A stretch of 64,000 nt of DNA, taken from assembly GCA_017554325.1 (NCBI GenBank), contig JAFZIP010000011.1:124001-188000 (forward strand). The letters are read 5' to 3'. Position 1 is the first letter of the stretch, and every line of letters starts with the position of its first letter. The notes under the pieces were generated by a model. That model saw nothing but the letters and a program-made list of their open reading frames with translations, ran no database searches and was not told where the DNA came from. Of this stretch, positions 32,972-40,751 are shown one piece after another. Source of the stretch: Bacteroidales bacterium. Lineage in GTDB: Bacteria; Bacteroidota; Bacteroidia; Bacteroidales; WCHB1-69. The position numbers and the translations under genes are program-made.

Positions 32972-33170
32972 CTAATTGTCAACTATCAAAATCCCTTCCT
33001 CCTCATGCGGCACGTATGGCCCTTGCTTGCACTCGAAGATGACGGAGCCGGGATCCAGGGATTCCACGGTGTGCCAGACATTCTTTCCCACGTTCACGCC
33101 GTAGCGGCCTTCCGATGGGTTGAGGACCGTGTTTTCAATAAATGTGCCAACCCCTCCGTCTTCCCCCTTA
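32972..33170 (-). pseudogene. WbuC-like cupin fragment
   Basis: The end of the minus-strand frame reads RYGVNVGKNVWHTVESLDPGS and VIFECKQGPYVPHEEEG, the typical second half of WbuC-family cupin proteins from surface polysaccharide loci. The first half of the family is not found in any frame: the frame continues upstream to 33283 but with unrelated residues. It is therefore a truncated and probably dead gene. Confidence 0.65.
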
Positions 33171-33249
33171 TTTTGGGTCATACAATTGGCAAAAATAAAA
33201 ATTATTCTTATTCTGTTATTATTTTCCCAAAAACATGTGCCTTCCTTAA

Positions 33250-33360
33250 GATAAATATTCACCGTACATCTTCCGTCTGTCAACCCGCGATTTCCTCGGA
33301 CTGGCCAGCAATGGCAAAGTGACCGATGCCCAATTTTTAGATATTATTCACAAATTTTAA
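33250..33360 (+). pseudogene. 3' remnant of an unidentified gene
   Basis: An open stretch ends in TAA at 33358-33360 and encodes YIFRLSTRDFLGLASNGKV and TDAQFLDIIHKF, which looks like a real protein C-terminus (regular helix pattern, balanced composition). There is no start codon and an in-frame stop lies at 33247. I cannot name the family. It runs against the WbuC fragment. Confidence 0.35.
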
Positions 33361-33382
33361 TGAAAACACAAACAAAAAATTA

Positions 33383-33390
33383 TATATTTG
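33383..33390 (+). promoter_or_regulatory. Promoter of the four-helix-bundle gene (TATATTTG)
   Basis: TATATTTG lies 77 nt before the start codon at 33468. Confidence 0.5.
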
Positions 33391-33467
33391 CCGTGTTATA
33401 ATAGACAGTTGTTAAACACTCTATTTAACTGAAAACAAATTATTTATAAAACCAACAACTAAAACCT

Positions 33468-34025
33468 ATGAAGGCAGAAAAAGGATTTATCCCGTCTCAT
33501 GGCAACTACACAGAGTTGCTCTCTTACAAGAAATCGCTCATTATCTATTCCGGCACGGTGCTTTTTTGCGAGCGCTTCCTAAACAAGCGCGACCGCACCG
33601 TTGACCAGATGGTGCAGGCGGCGCGTTCTGGCAAACAAAACATCATTGAAGGCTCAATGGCTTCGGCCACATCCAAAGAAACCGAAATCAAACTGACCAA
33701 TGTGGCAAGGGCCAGTCAGGAGGAGCTGCTGGAAGATTACAAGGACTACATCCGCAACAATCGGGGCGCTATTTGGGATAAAGACAGCAAAGAGGCCTTG
33801 TTCGTCAGGCGGTTGGCTTACCGAAAGGACGAGTCGTTTGAAACATACCGCGAGTTTTTGGAAACGCGTTCCGGCATCGTCTGCGCCAACATTATGGTTT
33901 GTCTGGTGAACCAATGCAACTACCTTTTGGATAGGCAAATCAAGCGGTTGGAGCAGGATTTCGTCAAATTTGGCGGTCTGCGCGAGAGGATGAGCCAAGC
34001 CAGAAGGAACAATCGGAAGTATTAG
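33468..34025 (+). CDS. Four-helix-bundle suffix-domain protein
   Basis: A 185-residue helical protein of the S23-related four-helix-bundle class (suffix-domain type). NYTELLSYKKSLIIYSGT, FCERFLNKRDRTVDQMVQAARSGKQNIIEGS (split as RTVDQMVQAARSGKQNI) and TNVARASQEELLEDYKDYI are diagnostic. Related proteins are encoded as inserts in 23S rRNA loops or as free genes scattered in Bacteroidota; the function is unknown. It has its own promoter. GC content is higher than in the cargo to the left, so it probably marks the return to backbone DNA. Confidence 0.85.
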   Translation: MKAEKGFIPSHGNYTELLSYKKSLIIYSGTVLFCERFLNKRDRTVDQMVQAARSGKQNIIEGSMASATSKETEIKLTNVARASQEELLEDYKDYIRNNRGAIWDKDSKEALFVRRLAYRKDESFETYREFLETRSGIVCANIMVCLVNQCNYLLDRQIKRLEQDFVKFGGLRERMSQARRNNRKY

Positions 34026-34033
34026 AGCGGGGG

Positions 34034-34113
34034 TGACCTATAGGTCTTAGGGTCTTATAAGTCTTATAGGACCTATCGGACTCTGCTGCGGCCTTACGGC
34101 CAAGCAGCACCCA
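34034..34113. repeat. Intergenic imperfect repeats and hairpin
   Basis: Several units of the type GGTCTTATAAG / TCTTATAGGACC follow each other (about 34042-34080), then GCTGC-GGCC-TTAC-GGCC-A-AGCAGC forms a hairpin (about 34085-34110). No T tail follows. Meaning unknown; similar arrays are common between Bacteroidota genes. Confidence 0.4.
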
Positions 34114-34181
34114 AACACAGATGATAATTCCCTCACCCGCAGAAATTGCACGGTGCGCCCAATTTGTTTTTAGAAAACTAT

Positions 34182-34189
34182 TACCTTTG
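34182..34189 (+). promoter_or_regulatory. Promoter of the small membrane protein gene (TACCTTTG)
   Basis: TACCTTTG, 19 nt before the ATG at 34208, with a TTTG at 34163-34166 upstream. Confidence 0.5.
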
Positions 34190-34207
34190 CCCCAAAATTA
34201 ATCCATC

Positions 34208-34408
34208 ATGTCAATCTCAGAAATCGTGATTCTTGTGGCGGTTATCCTGGTCTATTTCGGATGGGCGCTGTTCAACGGATTCTTGGCTAAACAGCGGAAC
34301 CATTCGTTCTGGGCTTGGTTCGGCATCTCGCTGTGTATCCTGCCGCCGTTTGCAATGATCGCGGTGTTGGTGTACTGCAAGGAAGACAATACGCATATTA
34401 TTCCGTGA
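34208..34408 (+). CDS. Small membrane protein (two helices)
   Basis: A 66-residue protein with hydrophobic stretches at residues 5-22 (EIVILVAVILVYFGWALF) and 35-56 (WAWFGISLCILPPFAMIAVLVY). The pattern KQRNHSFWAWFGISLCILP is like small Bacteroidota proteins of unknown function. It has its own promoter close by, which supports a real gene. A palindromic repeat of the GCGAAT family follows directly after it. Confidence 0.6.
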   Translation: MSISEIVILVAVILVYFGWALFNGFLAKQRNHSFWAWFGISLCILPPFAMIAVLVYCKEDNTHIIP

Positions 34409-34414
34409 CAATCC

Positions 34415-34444
34415 GTTGGGCGAATCATTATTCGCCCCTACAAC
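34415..34444. repeat. Short palindromic repeat, GCGAATAATTATTCGC family
   Basis: GGGCGAAT and ATTCGCCC pair around CATT; outer bases GTTG/CTACAAC extend the stem imperfectly. Second copy of the family seen at 16488-16516. Its right edge runs into the end of the amidotransferase gene. Confidence 0.65.
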
Positions 34445-35157
34445 ACCCCCATCAAAAACCTCGCCACTACCTCCCCCTGCGCCTCCATCTCCTCTAAGGT
34501 TTTCAACGCCCGCTGTTTTACCGTATCATCCTCGTTCTCAGAATGGTTGAGGATGAGGTGGCGTTCGTAGTCCACGGTGAATTCGGGATGGCCTTGGAAG
34601 GTGAGGATGTGGTGGCCGATGCGGAAACCATCGTAACGACAGAAGTCGCTGGTAGCAAGAAGTGTTGCACCTTCCGGTAACTGCATCACCTGGTCGTGGT
34701 GGTTGCAGATTAGGTGCAGACGGCCGTCGGGGAAATAGGTGCGCAGTTCCTCGTCCAGGATTTGCGATTCGCGGATGCCCACGCCCCAGCCGCCAGTAAA
34801 GCGCTCTACACGTCCGCCCAACGCCTGCGCAATGAGCTGGTGTCCGAAACAGATGCCGACAAGGGGAACTTTCTGCGATGCGGCCTTCCGAATCCATTCC
34901 TGCAACGCCTGAATCCACGGCAGGTCGTCGTAGGCAGCGTTGTTGGAGCCCGGGATGAGGTAAAGGGTCTCTGACTCAAAATCTTCCGGCAATTCGCCAT
35001 CCATCACACGATAGATGTCGAAAGAGAGTTCGGAATTGATGGGTCGGAACAAGTTGAAGAACATGGACTCGTGACTCGGGATGCTTTCTGGAAGCAGCCC
35101 GGGATATGTGTCGCACATCAGAATGTTGACTTTTCGAATTGGCGTTTGGGTCAGCAT
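34438..35157 (-). CDS. Class I glutamine amidotransferase-like protein
   Basis: A 239-residue stand-alone GATase1 protein. The nucleophile elbow is VPLVGICFGHQLIAQALGG (catalytic Cys in GICFGHQ); the His/Glu pair is in LTFQGHPEFTVDY. The oxyanion-loop segment LYLIPGSNNAAYDD is present. Such GMP-synthase-like domains transfer ammonia or hydrolyse gamma-glutamyl bonds; the acceptor is unknown. The start at 35157 is fixed by the promoter box at 35179-35186, which lies in the longer reading. Confidence 0.87.
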   Translation of the reverse strand: MLTQTPIRKVNILMCDTYPGLLPESIPSHESMFFNLFRPINSELSFDIYRVMDGELPEDFESETLYLIPGSNNAAYDDLPWIQALQEWIRKAASQKVPLVGICFGHQLIAQALGGRVERFTGGWGVGIRESQILDEELRTYFPDGRLHLICNHHDQVMQLPEGATLLATSDFCRYDGFRIGHHILTFQGHPEFTVDYERHLILNHSENEDDTVKQRALKTLEEMEAQGEVVARFLMGVL

Positions 35158-35178
35158 AAGGATTTTTAAATTTGGCGG

Positions 35179-35186
35179 CAAAGATA
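35179..35186 (-). promoter_or_regulatory. Promoter of the amidotransferase gene (minus strand)
   Basis: TATCTTTG on the minus strand, 21 nt before the ATG at 35157; overlaps the longer in-frame start at 35181 and thus excludes it. Confidence 0.6.
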
Positions 35187-35325
35187 CGATGTTTTTCCGA
35201 TGAGTAATTCGCTTTAAGATGTCATTTTGGCATCTTAATGAAGTCCAAACCCAACAGGCCGATAGGCTTCAAACTGCCGTCAGAATGAAAAAAAAAACAA
35301 GTACTTCTTGTGTTTGAAAATCTTG

Positions 35326-35333
35326 TATTTTTG
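35326..35333 (+). promoter_or_regulatory. Promoter of the acetyltransferase/membrane protein pair (TATTTTTG)
   Basis: TATTTTTG followed by CG, 39 nt before the ATG at 35373. Confidence 0.55.
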
Positions 35334-35372
35334 CGCCTAAATAAGTAGAATGTAACAATAAAACCGCCCCCT

Positions 35373-35855
35373 ATGCCCACATTCACCATCCGCGCGGCGC
35401 GAAAGAACGAAGCCGCCACTGTTTTGGAATTTATCAAGAAATTGGCTGAGTATGAAAAACTTGCCCACGAGGTGGAGGCCACCGAGAAAGGACTTTATGA
35501 GGCACTCTTCGTGCGCCACGAAGCAGAGGTGGTGTTCGCCGAAGAGGACGGCGTGATTGTTGGCTTCGCCCTCTTCTTTCACAACTTCTCCACTTTTGTG
35601 GGACACAAAGGCCTCTATTTGGAAGACCTCTTCGTGCTGCCAGAAAAGCGCGGTCTCGGCTATGGAAAGGCGTTGTTGCAGCATCTGGCCAAGCTGGCGC
35701 TGGAGCGTCACTGCGGCCGTATGGAGTGGGTCTGCCTCGACTGGAACCAACCCTCCATCAATTTCTACAAGAGCATCGGCGCCGTTCCTATGGAGGATTG
35801 GACGATTTACCGGCTGACGGAGGAGAAACTTAAAGTATTCGCATTTTCAAAATAG
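35373..35855 (+). CDS. GNAT acetyltransferase, diamine/spermidine acetyltransferase-like
   Basis: A 160-residue acetyltransferase. FTIRAARKNEAATVLEFIKKLAEYEKL, shown here as TIRAARKNEA and FIKKLAEYEKL, and LYLEDLFVLPEKRGLGYGKALLQHLA (acetyl-CoA loop KRGLGYGKAL) follow the SSAT-like branch, as does WNQPSINFYKSIGA. Possible substrates are polyamines or amino acid amines; this fits the polyamine genes elsewhere in the window but is not proof. The membrane protein gene starts 7 nt after its stop. Confidence 0.87.
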   Translation: MPTFTIRAARKNEAATVLEFIKKLAEYEKLAHEVEATEKGLYEALFVRHEAEVVFAEEDGVIVGFALFFHNFSTFVGHKGLYLEDLFVLPEKRGLGYGKALLQHLAKLALERHCGRMEWVCLDWNQPSINFYKSIGAVPMEDWTIYRLTEEKLKVFAFSK

Positions 35856-35862
35856 GAAAATT

Positions 35863-36726
35863 ATGAATACCACAATCGAAAAGCCCTTGGATTACCGTTG
35901 CTTTCTGCTCGGAATCATCGTCTATTGGATGTTTGAAGCCGTTTGGACGTCGTTTGCTCCGTTTTTCTTTAACTTGGAAGGTCTGTCGGGGCATCCCGTA
36001 GCTGTGGTTGTCGGGAAATCTGTATTGTTTTTACTGGTCTTCTACCTACTGTTTAGAAAACCGAAAATGTTCAATATCAAGTGGGTACATATTGCGATAT
36101 TGGTCGGTTTTCTTGTTTTGATGCATGTGTTGGATTATTTTCTGGTTGACCGTTTGGGTGATATTATACGTGACAAATGGGTTCTCAGTGACGTTCCCGA
36201 CTATGTGATGCGAGACGTGCGAAAATGGGTGAATTTGGTCACGTCATTTCTCACTATCGGGTTCTTGTGGTGGCGTTACGACTTGGAGGTGACTGCTTCT
36301 GACATAGATACATCTGTCGTTGAATCGCGGAGCTATTACGGTGGAATACTCTTCTCCATCACTTTTGGATATATACTCTCTTTGATCAACAAAATTGGTG
36401 GCTTTTGCTGGGAATTTGTCTCTCATCCGGTTTTAGAGGAGCTGATCACCTGTTTGCTGCTCGTTCTCTTTACGGTTGGAGCCATCTACCTGCTTGTGAA
36501 GAAACGCCTTATGGTTCTTCCTATTGTAGCGATTTTTATCATCGTACTCGTGCACTTTTTTTCCACCAATTATTTGTATTACTTCTTAAAAGAACATTTA
36601 ACCTCCGATCTTTCCGCTATTGAGCAGATGGTCTTTTTTTCCTCTGTCTTTATGATTTGTGACTGGGCTTTTTTCATCGCAACCTTTGTCCTCTACCGCA
36701 AGGAGATGAAACAACCAGCACTGTAG
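35863..36726 (+). CDS. Multi-pass inner membrane protein of unknown function
   Basis: A 287-residue protein with about eight hydrophobic helices (for example at residues 12-35, 45-62, 72-95, 120-140, 155-175 and 195-215). There is a WxFxAVWTSFAPFFF-like first helix and an HPVLEELITCLLLVL segment; the paired glutamates there recall the E-E motif of CPBP-type intramembrane proteases, but the other CPBP motifs are not evident. The stop codon lies within a short palindromic repeat (36722-36751). Co-transcribed with the upstream acetyltransferase. Confidence 0.65.
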   Translation: MNTTIEKPLDYRCFLLGIIVYWMFEAVWTSFAPFFFNLEGLSGHPVAVVVGKSVLFLLVFYLLFRKPKMFNIKWVHIAILVGFLVLMHVLDYFLVDRLGDIIRDKWVLSDVPDYVMRDVRKWVNLVTSFLTIGFLWWRYDLEVTASDIDTSVVESRSYYGGILFSITFGYILSLINKIGGFCWEFVSHPVLEELITCLLLVLFTVGAIYLLVKKRLMVLPIVAIFIIVLVHFFSTNYLYYFLKEHLTSDLSAIEQMVFFSSVFMICDWAFFIATFVLYRKEMKQPAL

Positions 36727-36751
36727 AGACGATGTGCACATCATCTCTACA
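36722..36751. repeat. Short palindromic repeat, GTAGAGACG family
   Basis: TGTAGAGACGATGTG with CACATCATCTCTACA forms a near-perfect stem. It contains the TAG stop codon (36724-36726) of the membrane protein gene. Other copies: 37289-37317, 43145-43174, 56158-56185. Confidence 0.75.
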
Positions 36752-36777
36752 GACCCTGTAATCGTAAAATAATATCT

Positions 36778-37224
36778 CTATCTCAGCAACTGCGCCGTGT
36801 GATCTTTGGTATTCACCTTGCCTATGACATCGATGATAACGCCTTGCTCATCAATGACGTAAGTGGTGCGTAGCGTGCCTTCAGTCACCTTGCCGTACAT
36901 CTTCTTCTCGCCCCAGGCTTCGTAGGCCTTCAGGATGGTGAGGTCGGTGTCGGCGATGAGGTGGAAGGGTAGCTCGTATTTGGCGATGAACCGCTGGTGC
37001 GAGGCGGCGGAATCTCTGCTTACACCCAACACCTCATATCCTAAAGCGAGAAACCGCTGGTAGTTGTCGCGCAGATCGCAAGCTTCGGCGGTGCAGCCCG
37101 GCGTGCTGTCCTTGGGGTAGAAGTAGAGCACCAACTTTTTTCCTTCAAAATCTTTCAAAGAAACGGCTTTCCCGTTTTCGTCAACGCCCTCAAAATAAGG
37201 GGCTTTAGTTCCAATTTGTAGCAT
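36778..37224 (-). CDS. bcp: Thioredoxin-dependent thiol peroxidase (BCP-type peroxiredoxin)
   Basis: Reduces hydrogen and organic peroxides in the cytoplasm. The 148-residue protein begins IGTKAPYFEGVDENGK and has the signature FYPKDSTPGCTAEACDLRD with the peroxidatic cysteine in GCT and a second cysteine five residues later (typical resolving position for the atypical 2-Cys group). GVSRDSAASHQRF and the GKVTEGTLRTTYVID segment follow. The ATG at 37224 was chosen because the promoter at 37244-37251 lies in the longer reading. Confidence 0.93.
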   Translation of the reverse strand: MLQIGTKAPYFEGVDENGKAVSLKDFEGKKLVLYFYPKDSTPGCTAEACDLRDNYQRFLALGYEVLGVSRDSAASHQRFIAKYELPFHLIADTDLTILKAYEAWGEKKMYGKVTEGTLRTTYVIDEQGVIIDVIGKVNTKDHTAQLLR

Positions 37225-37243
37225 TTTTCTGTTTTTTATGCTG

Positions 37244-37251
37244 CAAAAATA
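37244..37251 (-). promoter_or_regulatory. Promoter of bcp (minus strand)
   Basis: TATTTTTG on the minus strand, 19 nt before the start codon at 37224. Confidence 0.6.
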
Positions 37252-37266
37252 GGAAAAAAACAAACA

Positions 37267-37317
37267 AGGAGATGAAACAACAGACCCCGTAGAGACGTTG
37301 CGCGCAACATTCTCTAC
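37267..37317. repeat. Short palindromic repeat, GTAGAGACG family, with copied flank
   Basis: GTAGAGACGTTGCGCG with CAACATTCTCTAC forms the palindrome (37289-37317). The preceding AAGGAGATGAAACAAC (37267-37282) is identical to the bases just before the copy at 36722, where they encode the end of the membrane protein. The flank thus seems to have been duplicated together with the palindrome. Confidence 0.7.
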
Positions 37318-37323
37318 ATATTA

Positions 37324-38211
37324 TTATTCTTTAATGGGTTCCGTGTGCAACGTCACGTGCGTGTCCGCGCCGAACCGCTCCTTGAGTTTTCGCTCTATGT
37401 CGGTGGTGCGGTCGTGTACCGTGTTCAACGATAGATTCCCGTCCATACGGATGTGCGCTTCGATGGCAATGCGGTTGCCGATGCGGCGCGTGCGCAGGTT
37501 GTGCGGGTCCGTCACGTCCGGAAAAGAGGTGATGATGGCTTCAATCTCATGTTCCGTTTCTTCGGGTAACGAGCATTCCGTGAGCTCGTTCACGCTGCCT
37601 TTGAGCAGATCGACGGCCACCTTTACTAGCAAAGCGCCCACCACAATGGAGGCTAAAGGATCCAGCACCGTCCATCTGTCGCCGAGCAGGATGGCGCCGC
37701 CGATGCCGATGGCCGCCCCTATAGATGACAGCGCGTCGCTGCGATGATGCCAGGCGTTGGCCACCACCGCCTGCGAATCCAAACTTTTGCCTTTGCGTAT
37801 GGTGTATTGGTATAATATTTCTTTCACAAGGATGGAAATCAGCGCTGCCCACAAGGCAAGTTTGCCCGGCGCCTCCAACTGAGCCCCTTTGAGCCAGTCG
37901 GCCAGTTTCACAGCTCCGGAAACAATGATGCCGGTAGCGGCGGCCACCAGCGCCAATCCGACAAAAAATGTGGCCAATGTCTCAAACTTGCCATGGCCAT
38001 AGTCGTGTGATTTGTCCTGTGGTTTTGCGCTGATGTTGACAAAGACCAATACCAACAAGTCGGTGAGAAAGTCGGACAGCGAGTGCACGGCGTCGGCCAG
38101 CATTGCAGCACTGTTGCCGAGCACGCCGGCGATGAACTTGAAGGTCAACAGGGCGATGTTGCCCGCCGAACCCACCAATGTAACTTTGTAAATATCCTTT
38201 TCCCGAGACAT
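37324..38211 (-). CDS. Cation diffusion facilitator (zinc/iron/manganese efflux)
   Basis: A 295-residue CDF transporter that exports divalent metals in exchange for protons. Six hydrophobic helices occupy the first 200 residues. Metal sites are visible as ADAVHSLSD (HxxxD in helix 2), HDYGHGKFE after it and WHHRSDALSS (helix 5). The C-terminal cytoplasmic domain ends with VTLHTEP and contains IEAHIRMDGNLSLN. Its promoter (38250-38257) overlaps the divergent pyrG promoter region. Confidence 0.92.
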   Translation of the reverse strand: MSREKDIYKVTLVGSAGNIALLTFKFIAGVLGNSAAMLADAVHSLSDFLTDLLVLVFVNISAKPQDKSHDYGHGKFETLATFFVGLALVAAATGIIVSGAVKLADWLKGAQLEAPGKLALWAALISILVKEILYQYTIRKGKSLDSQAVVANAWHHRSDALSSIGAAIGIGGAILLGDRWTVLDPLASIVVGALLVKVAVDLLKGSVNELTECSLPEETEHEIEAIITSFPDVTDPHNLRTRRIGNRIAIEAHIRMDGNLSLNTVHDRTTDIERKLKERFGADTHVTLHTEPIKE

Positions 38212-38249
38212 TTTCCCTTGATTTTGAATGTTGGATAAAAATCAAATCG

Positions 38250-38257
38250 CAAAAGTA
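38250..38257 (-). promoter_or_regulatory. Promoter of the CDF transporter gene (minus strand)
   Basis: TACTTTTG on the minus strand, 39 nt before the start codon at 38211; back to back with the pyrG promoter 21 nt away. Confidence 0.55.
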
Positions 38258-38278
38258 CATTTTTTAACTGGAAAAGAT

Positions 38279-38286
38279 TATTTTTG
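38279..38286 (+). promoter_or_regulatory. Promoter of pyrG (TATTTTTG)
   Basis: TATTTTTG followed by CG, 15 nt before the ATG at 38302. It overlaps the alternative start at 38284, so that start is excluded. Confidence 0.6.
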
Positions 38287-38301
38287 CGCTTTTTCTTGAA
38301 T

Positions 38302-39915
38302 ATGGGTACTAGATACATCTTCATTACCGGCGGTGTGGCTTCCTCATTGGGAAAGGGCATCATCTCCGCCTCACTCGGAAAACTCCTGCAGGCGCGGGGT
38401 TTCAAAATCACCATCCAAAAATTCGACCCGTACATCAACATCGATCCGGGCACGCTCAACCCCTACGAACATGGCGAGTGCTATGTGACCGCCGACGGGC
38501 AGGAAACCGACCTCGACCTCGGCCATTATGAACGCTTCACAGGCATTGAGACCACACGCGACAACAGCGTGACCACTGGCCGCATCTACCAGAGCGTGAT
38601 TGAGCGCGAGCGGCGCGGCGACTATCTCGGCAAAACCATCCAAGTGGTGCCGCACATCACGGATGAAATCAAGCGCCGGATCCAGCTCAATGCAACCAAA
38701 GAAGACTTCGACTTCGTCATCACGGAAATCGGCGGCACCATCGGCGACATTGAGAGTCAGCCGTTTTTGGAGGCCATCCGACAACTGCGCTGGGAATTAG
38801 GTCTGACCCAATCACTGAACGTGCACCTCACCTACGTGCCTTACCTGGCCGCGGCGGGCGAGCTGAAAACCAAGCCCACCCAGACGAGCGTGAAACAACT
38901 GCAGGGCCAAGGTATCCAGCCCGAAGTGCTAGTGCTGCGCACGGAGCATACCCTCAACGACGACCTCCGTCGCAAGGTGGCCCACTTCTGCAACGTGGAT
39001 GTGGAGGCCGTGATCCAAAGCCAGGATTTGCCCAGCATCTACGAGGTTCCCATCAACATGCAACGCCAAGGTCTGGACGCCATCTGCTTGAAAAAGATGG
39101 GGTTGAATCCTGAAGACACACATGCTGTGCAAGAAGAGAAAATGGCTCCGTGGCACAACTTCCTGGATCGGCGTGAAAATGCTACCGAAATTGTAAATAT
39201 CGGATTGGTAGGAAAATACGATTTGCAGGATGCCTATAAGAGCATCTTGGAAAGTCTCGCGCACGCCGGCACCTACAACAACCGCAAGGTGAAGACTACC
39301 TTCATCAACAGCGAGTTCATCACCCGCGAGAATGTGGCAGAGAAGCTGGCAGGCATGGCGGGCATCGTCATTTGTCCGGGCTTCGGCCAGCGCGGCATCG
39401 AGGGCAAAATCCTCGCCGCCGAATATACACGTTCGCACAACATCCCCACCTTTGGCATCTGCCTCGGCATGCAGATGATGGTCATCGAGTTTGCACGCAA
39501 CGTGTTAGGCTACACCGATGCCAACAGCAGCGAGATGGACACGCGCACGCCGCACAATGTCATCGACATGATGGAGGAGCAGAAAAATATCACGCAAATG
39601 GGCGGCACAATGCGATTGGGTGCCTACGACTGCGAACTCAAGGAGGACAGCCGCACGTGGGAGGCGTATGGCAAGCAGACCCGCATCCGCGAACGCCACC
39701 GCCATCGCTACGAATTCAACAACCGCTATCAGAAAGAGTTTGAGCAAAACGGCATGATGTGCGTGGGCGTGAACCCTGCTGCTAACTTGGTGGAGATTGT
39801 GGAGATTCCGTCGTTGCGCTGGTACATCGGCACACAGTTCCATCCGGAATACTCCTCCACAGTGCTGCACCCGCACCCGTTGTTTATCGATTTTGTAAAA
39901 GCCTGTATTTCATAA
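38302..39915 (+). CDS. pyrG: CTP synthase
   Basis: Aminates UTP to CTP using glutamine. The 537-residue protein has both domains: the synthase domain with YIFITGGVASSLGKG, KFDPYINIDPGTLNP and GGTIGDIES; and the glutaminase domain with PGFGQRGIEGK, TFGICLGMQMM (catalytic Cys) and FHPEY with the His/Glu pair. RERHRHRYEFNN is also typical. It runs alone, up to a bidirectional terminator shared with the ribosomal protein operon. Confidence 0.98.
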   Translation: MGTRYIFITGGVASSLGKGIISASLGKLLQARGFKITIQKFDPYINIDPGTLNPYEHGECYVTADGQETDLDLGHYERFTGIETTRDNSVTTGRIYQSVIERERRGDYLGKTIQVVPHITDEIKRRIQLNATKEDFDFVITEIGGTIGDIESQPFLEAIRQLRWELGLTQSLNVHLTYVPYLAAAGELKTKPTQTSVKQLQGQGIQPEVLVLRTEHTLNDDLRRKVAHFCNVDVEAVIQSQDLPSIYEVPINMQRQGLDAICLKKMGLNPEDTHAVQEEKMAPWHNFLDRRENATEIVNIGLVGKYDLQDAYKSILESLAHAGTYNNRKVKTTFINSEFITRENVAEKLAGMAGIVICPGFGQRGIEGKILAAEYTRSHNIPTFGICLGMQMMVIEFARNVLGYTDANSSEMDTRTPHNVIDMMEEQKNITQMGGTMRLGAYDCELKEDSRTWEAYGKQTRIRERHRHRYEFNNRYQKEFEQNGMMCVGVNPAANLVEIVEIPSLRWYIGTQFHPEYSSTVLHPHPLFIDFVKACIS

Positions 39916-39944
39916 AACGTGGCTTCATGTTGAATTTCAACCAT

Positions 39945-39977
39945 AAAAAAACTCTTCCCGACTGGGAAGAGTTTTTT
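39945..39977. terminator. Bidirectional terminator between pyrG and rplI
   Basis: ACTCTTCCC-GACT-GGGAAGAGT with A tract on the left and T tract on the right, serving both convergent genes. Confidence 0.85.
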
Positions 39978-40000
39978 GTTGTGAGTAAGGGCAATATCGA

Positions 40001-40462
40001 TTACTCTTCGGTTTCAGCAACCACGTGAAGCTTGAGGCTCACCTTGTTGAAATCCTTGTGCAGGTTGACAAGTGCGGTGTAGTCGCCAAGTTCTTTGATG
40101 TGATCTTCGTGCATGACGATCTTGCGACGGTCAATGTCGATGTCGTGTTGCTCTTTCAGCGCGTTGGCGACGGCGATAGAGGTAACGGAACCGAAGATGG
40201 TGCCTTTCTCGGAAGCCTTGGTCGGGATGGTAACCTCGAGACCTTCGATTTTACCAGCCATGAATTCAGCTTCTTTTCTGATCTTTTCGGCTTTGAAAGC
40301 GCGTTGTTTCAGCGTTTCAGCCAGCATTTTCTTCTTTGCAGGTGTTGCAAGTTCTGCCAATCCCTGAGGGATGAGGTAGTTGCGGGCGTAACCGTCTTTA
40401 ACCTTTACGAGGTCATCGGCATAGCCTAAATTCTGTACGTCTTGTTTCAAAATAATTTCCAT
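40001..40462 (-). CDS. rplI: 50S ribosomal protein L9 (bL9)
   Basis: Large subunit protein binding near the L1 stalk. The 153-residue chain has the classical start MEIILKQDVQNLGYADDLVKVKDGYARNYL (here as DVQNLGYADDLVKVKDGYA and ARNYLIPQGLA), a connecting helix and the C-terminal domain (GTIFGSVTS, RRKIVMHEDHIKELGDY). Last gene of rpsF-rpsR-rplI. Confidence 0.97.
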   Translation of the reverse strand: MEIILKQDVQNLGYADDLVKVKDGYARNYLIPQGLAELATPAKKKMLAETLKQRAFKAEKIRKEAEFMAGKIEGLEVTIPTKASEKGTIFGSVTSIAVANALKEQHDIDIDRRKIVMHEDHIKELGDYTALVNLHKDFNKVSLKLHVVAETEE

Positions 40463-40476
40463 GTCAATTCCTCCTA

Positions 40477-40749
40477 TTAGTTAGATTTTAAATTATCGGT
40501 TACGAACGGAAGCAGGGCCAGATGACGGGCTCTTTTCACAGCCTGGGCCACTTTCTTCTGATATTTCAAAGAAGTACCGGTGAGACGGCGGGGCAGAATC
40601 TTACCCTGCTCGTTCACGAATTTCTTCAGAAACTCACCATCCTTGTAATCGATGTATTTGATACCGCTCTTTTTGAAACGGCAGTATTTTTTCTTCTTGA
40701 TGTCAACTGCTACAGGAGCAATGTATTTGATGTCAGATTGTTGTGCCAT
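40477..40749 (-). CDS. rpsR: 30S ribosomal protein S18 (bS18)
   Basis: Small subunit protein that pairs with S6. The 90-residue chain contains [19 protein letters not shown], split here as KKKYCRFKK and GIKYIDYKD, then [19 protein letters not shown] and [20 protein letters not shown], all typical. A single Cys sits in the position of the first zinc ligand, so this is probably a zinc-free form. It follows rpsF by 2 nt. Confidence 0.97.
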   Translation of the reverse strand: MAQQSDIKYIAPVAVDIKKKKYCRFKKSGIKYIDYKDGEFLKKFVNEQGKILPRRLTGTSLKYQKKVAQAVKRARHLALLPFVTDNLKSN

Positions 40750-40751
40750 AA

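Larger units (their letters stand above)
32688..33467. other. Intergenic region with gene remnants
   Basis: No intact gene. It contains a truncated WbuC-like cupin on the minus strand (32972-33170), a 3' remnant on the plus strand (33250-33360) and a promoter box TATATTTG at 33383-33390 for the next gene. The rest is AT-rich or pyrimidine-rich without signal. Confidence 0.5.

Noticed and set aside
32852..33322. Plus-strand frame of 156 codons
   Set aside because: Low-complexity Pro/His start and no motif; it overlaps the better supported WbuC remnant on the other strand.
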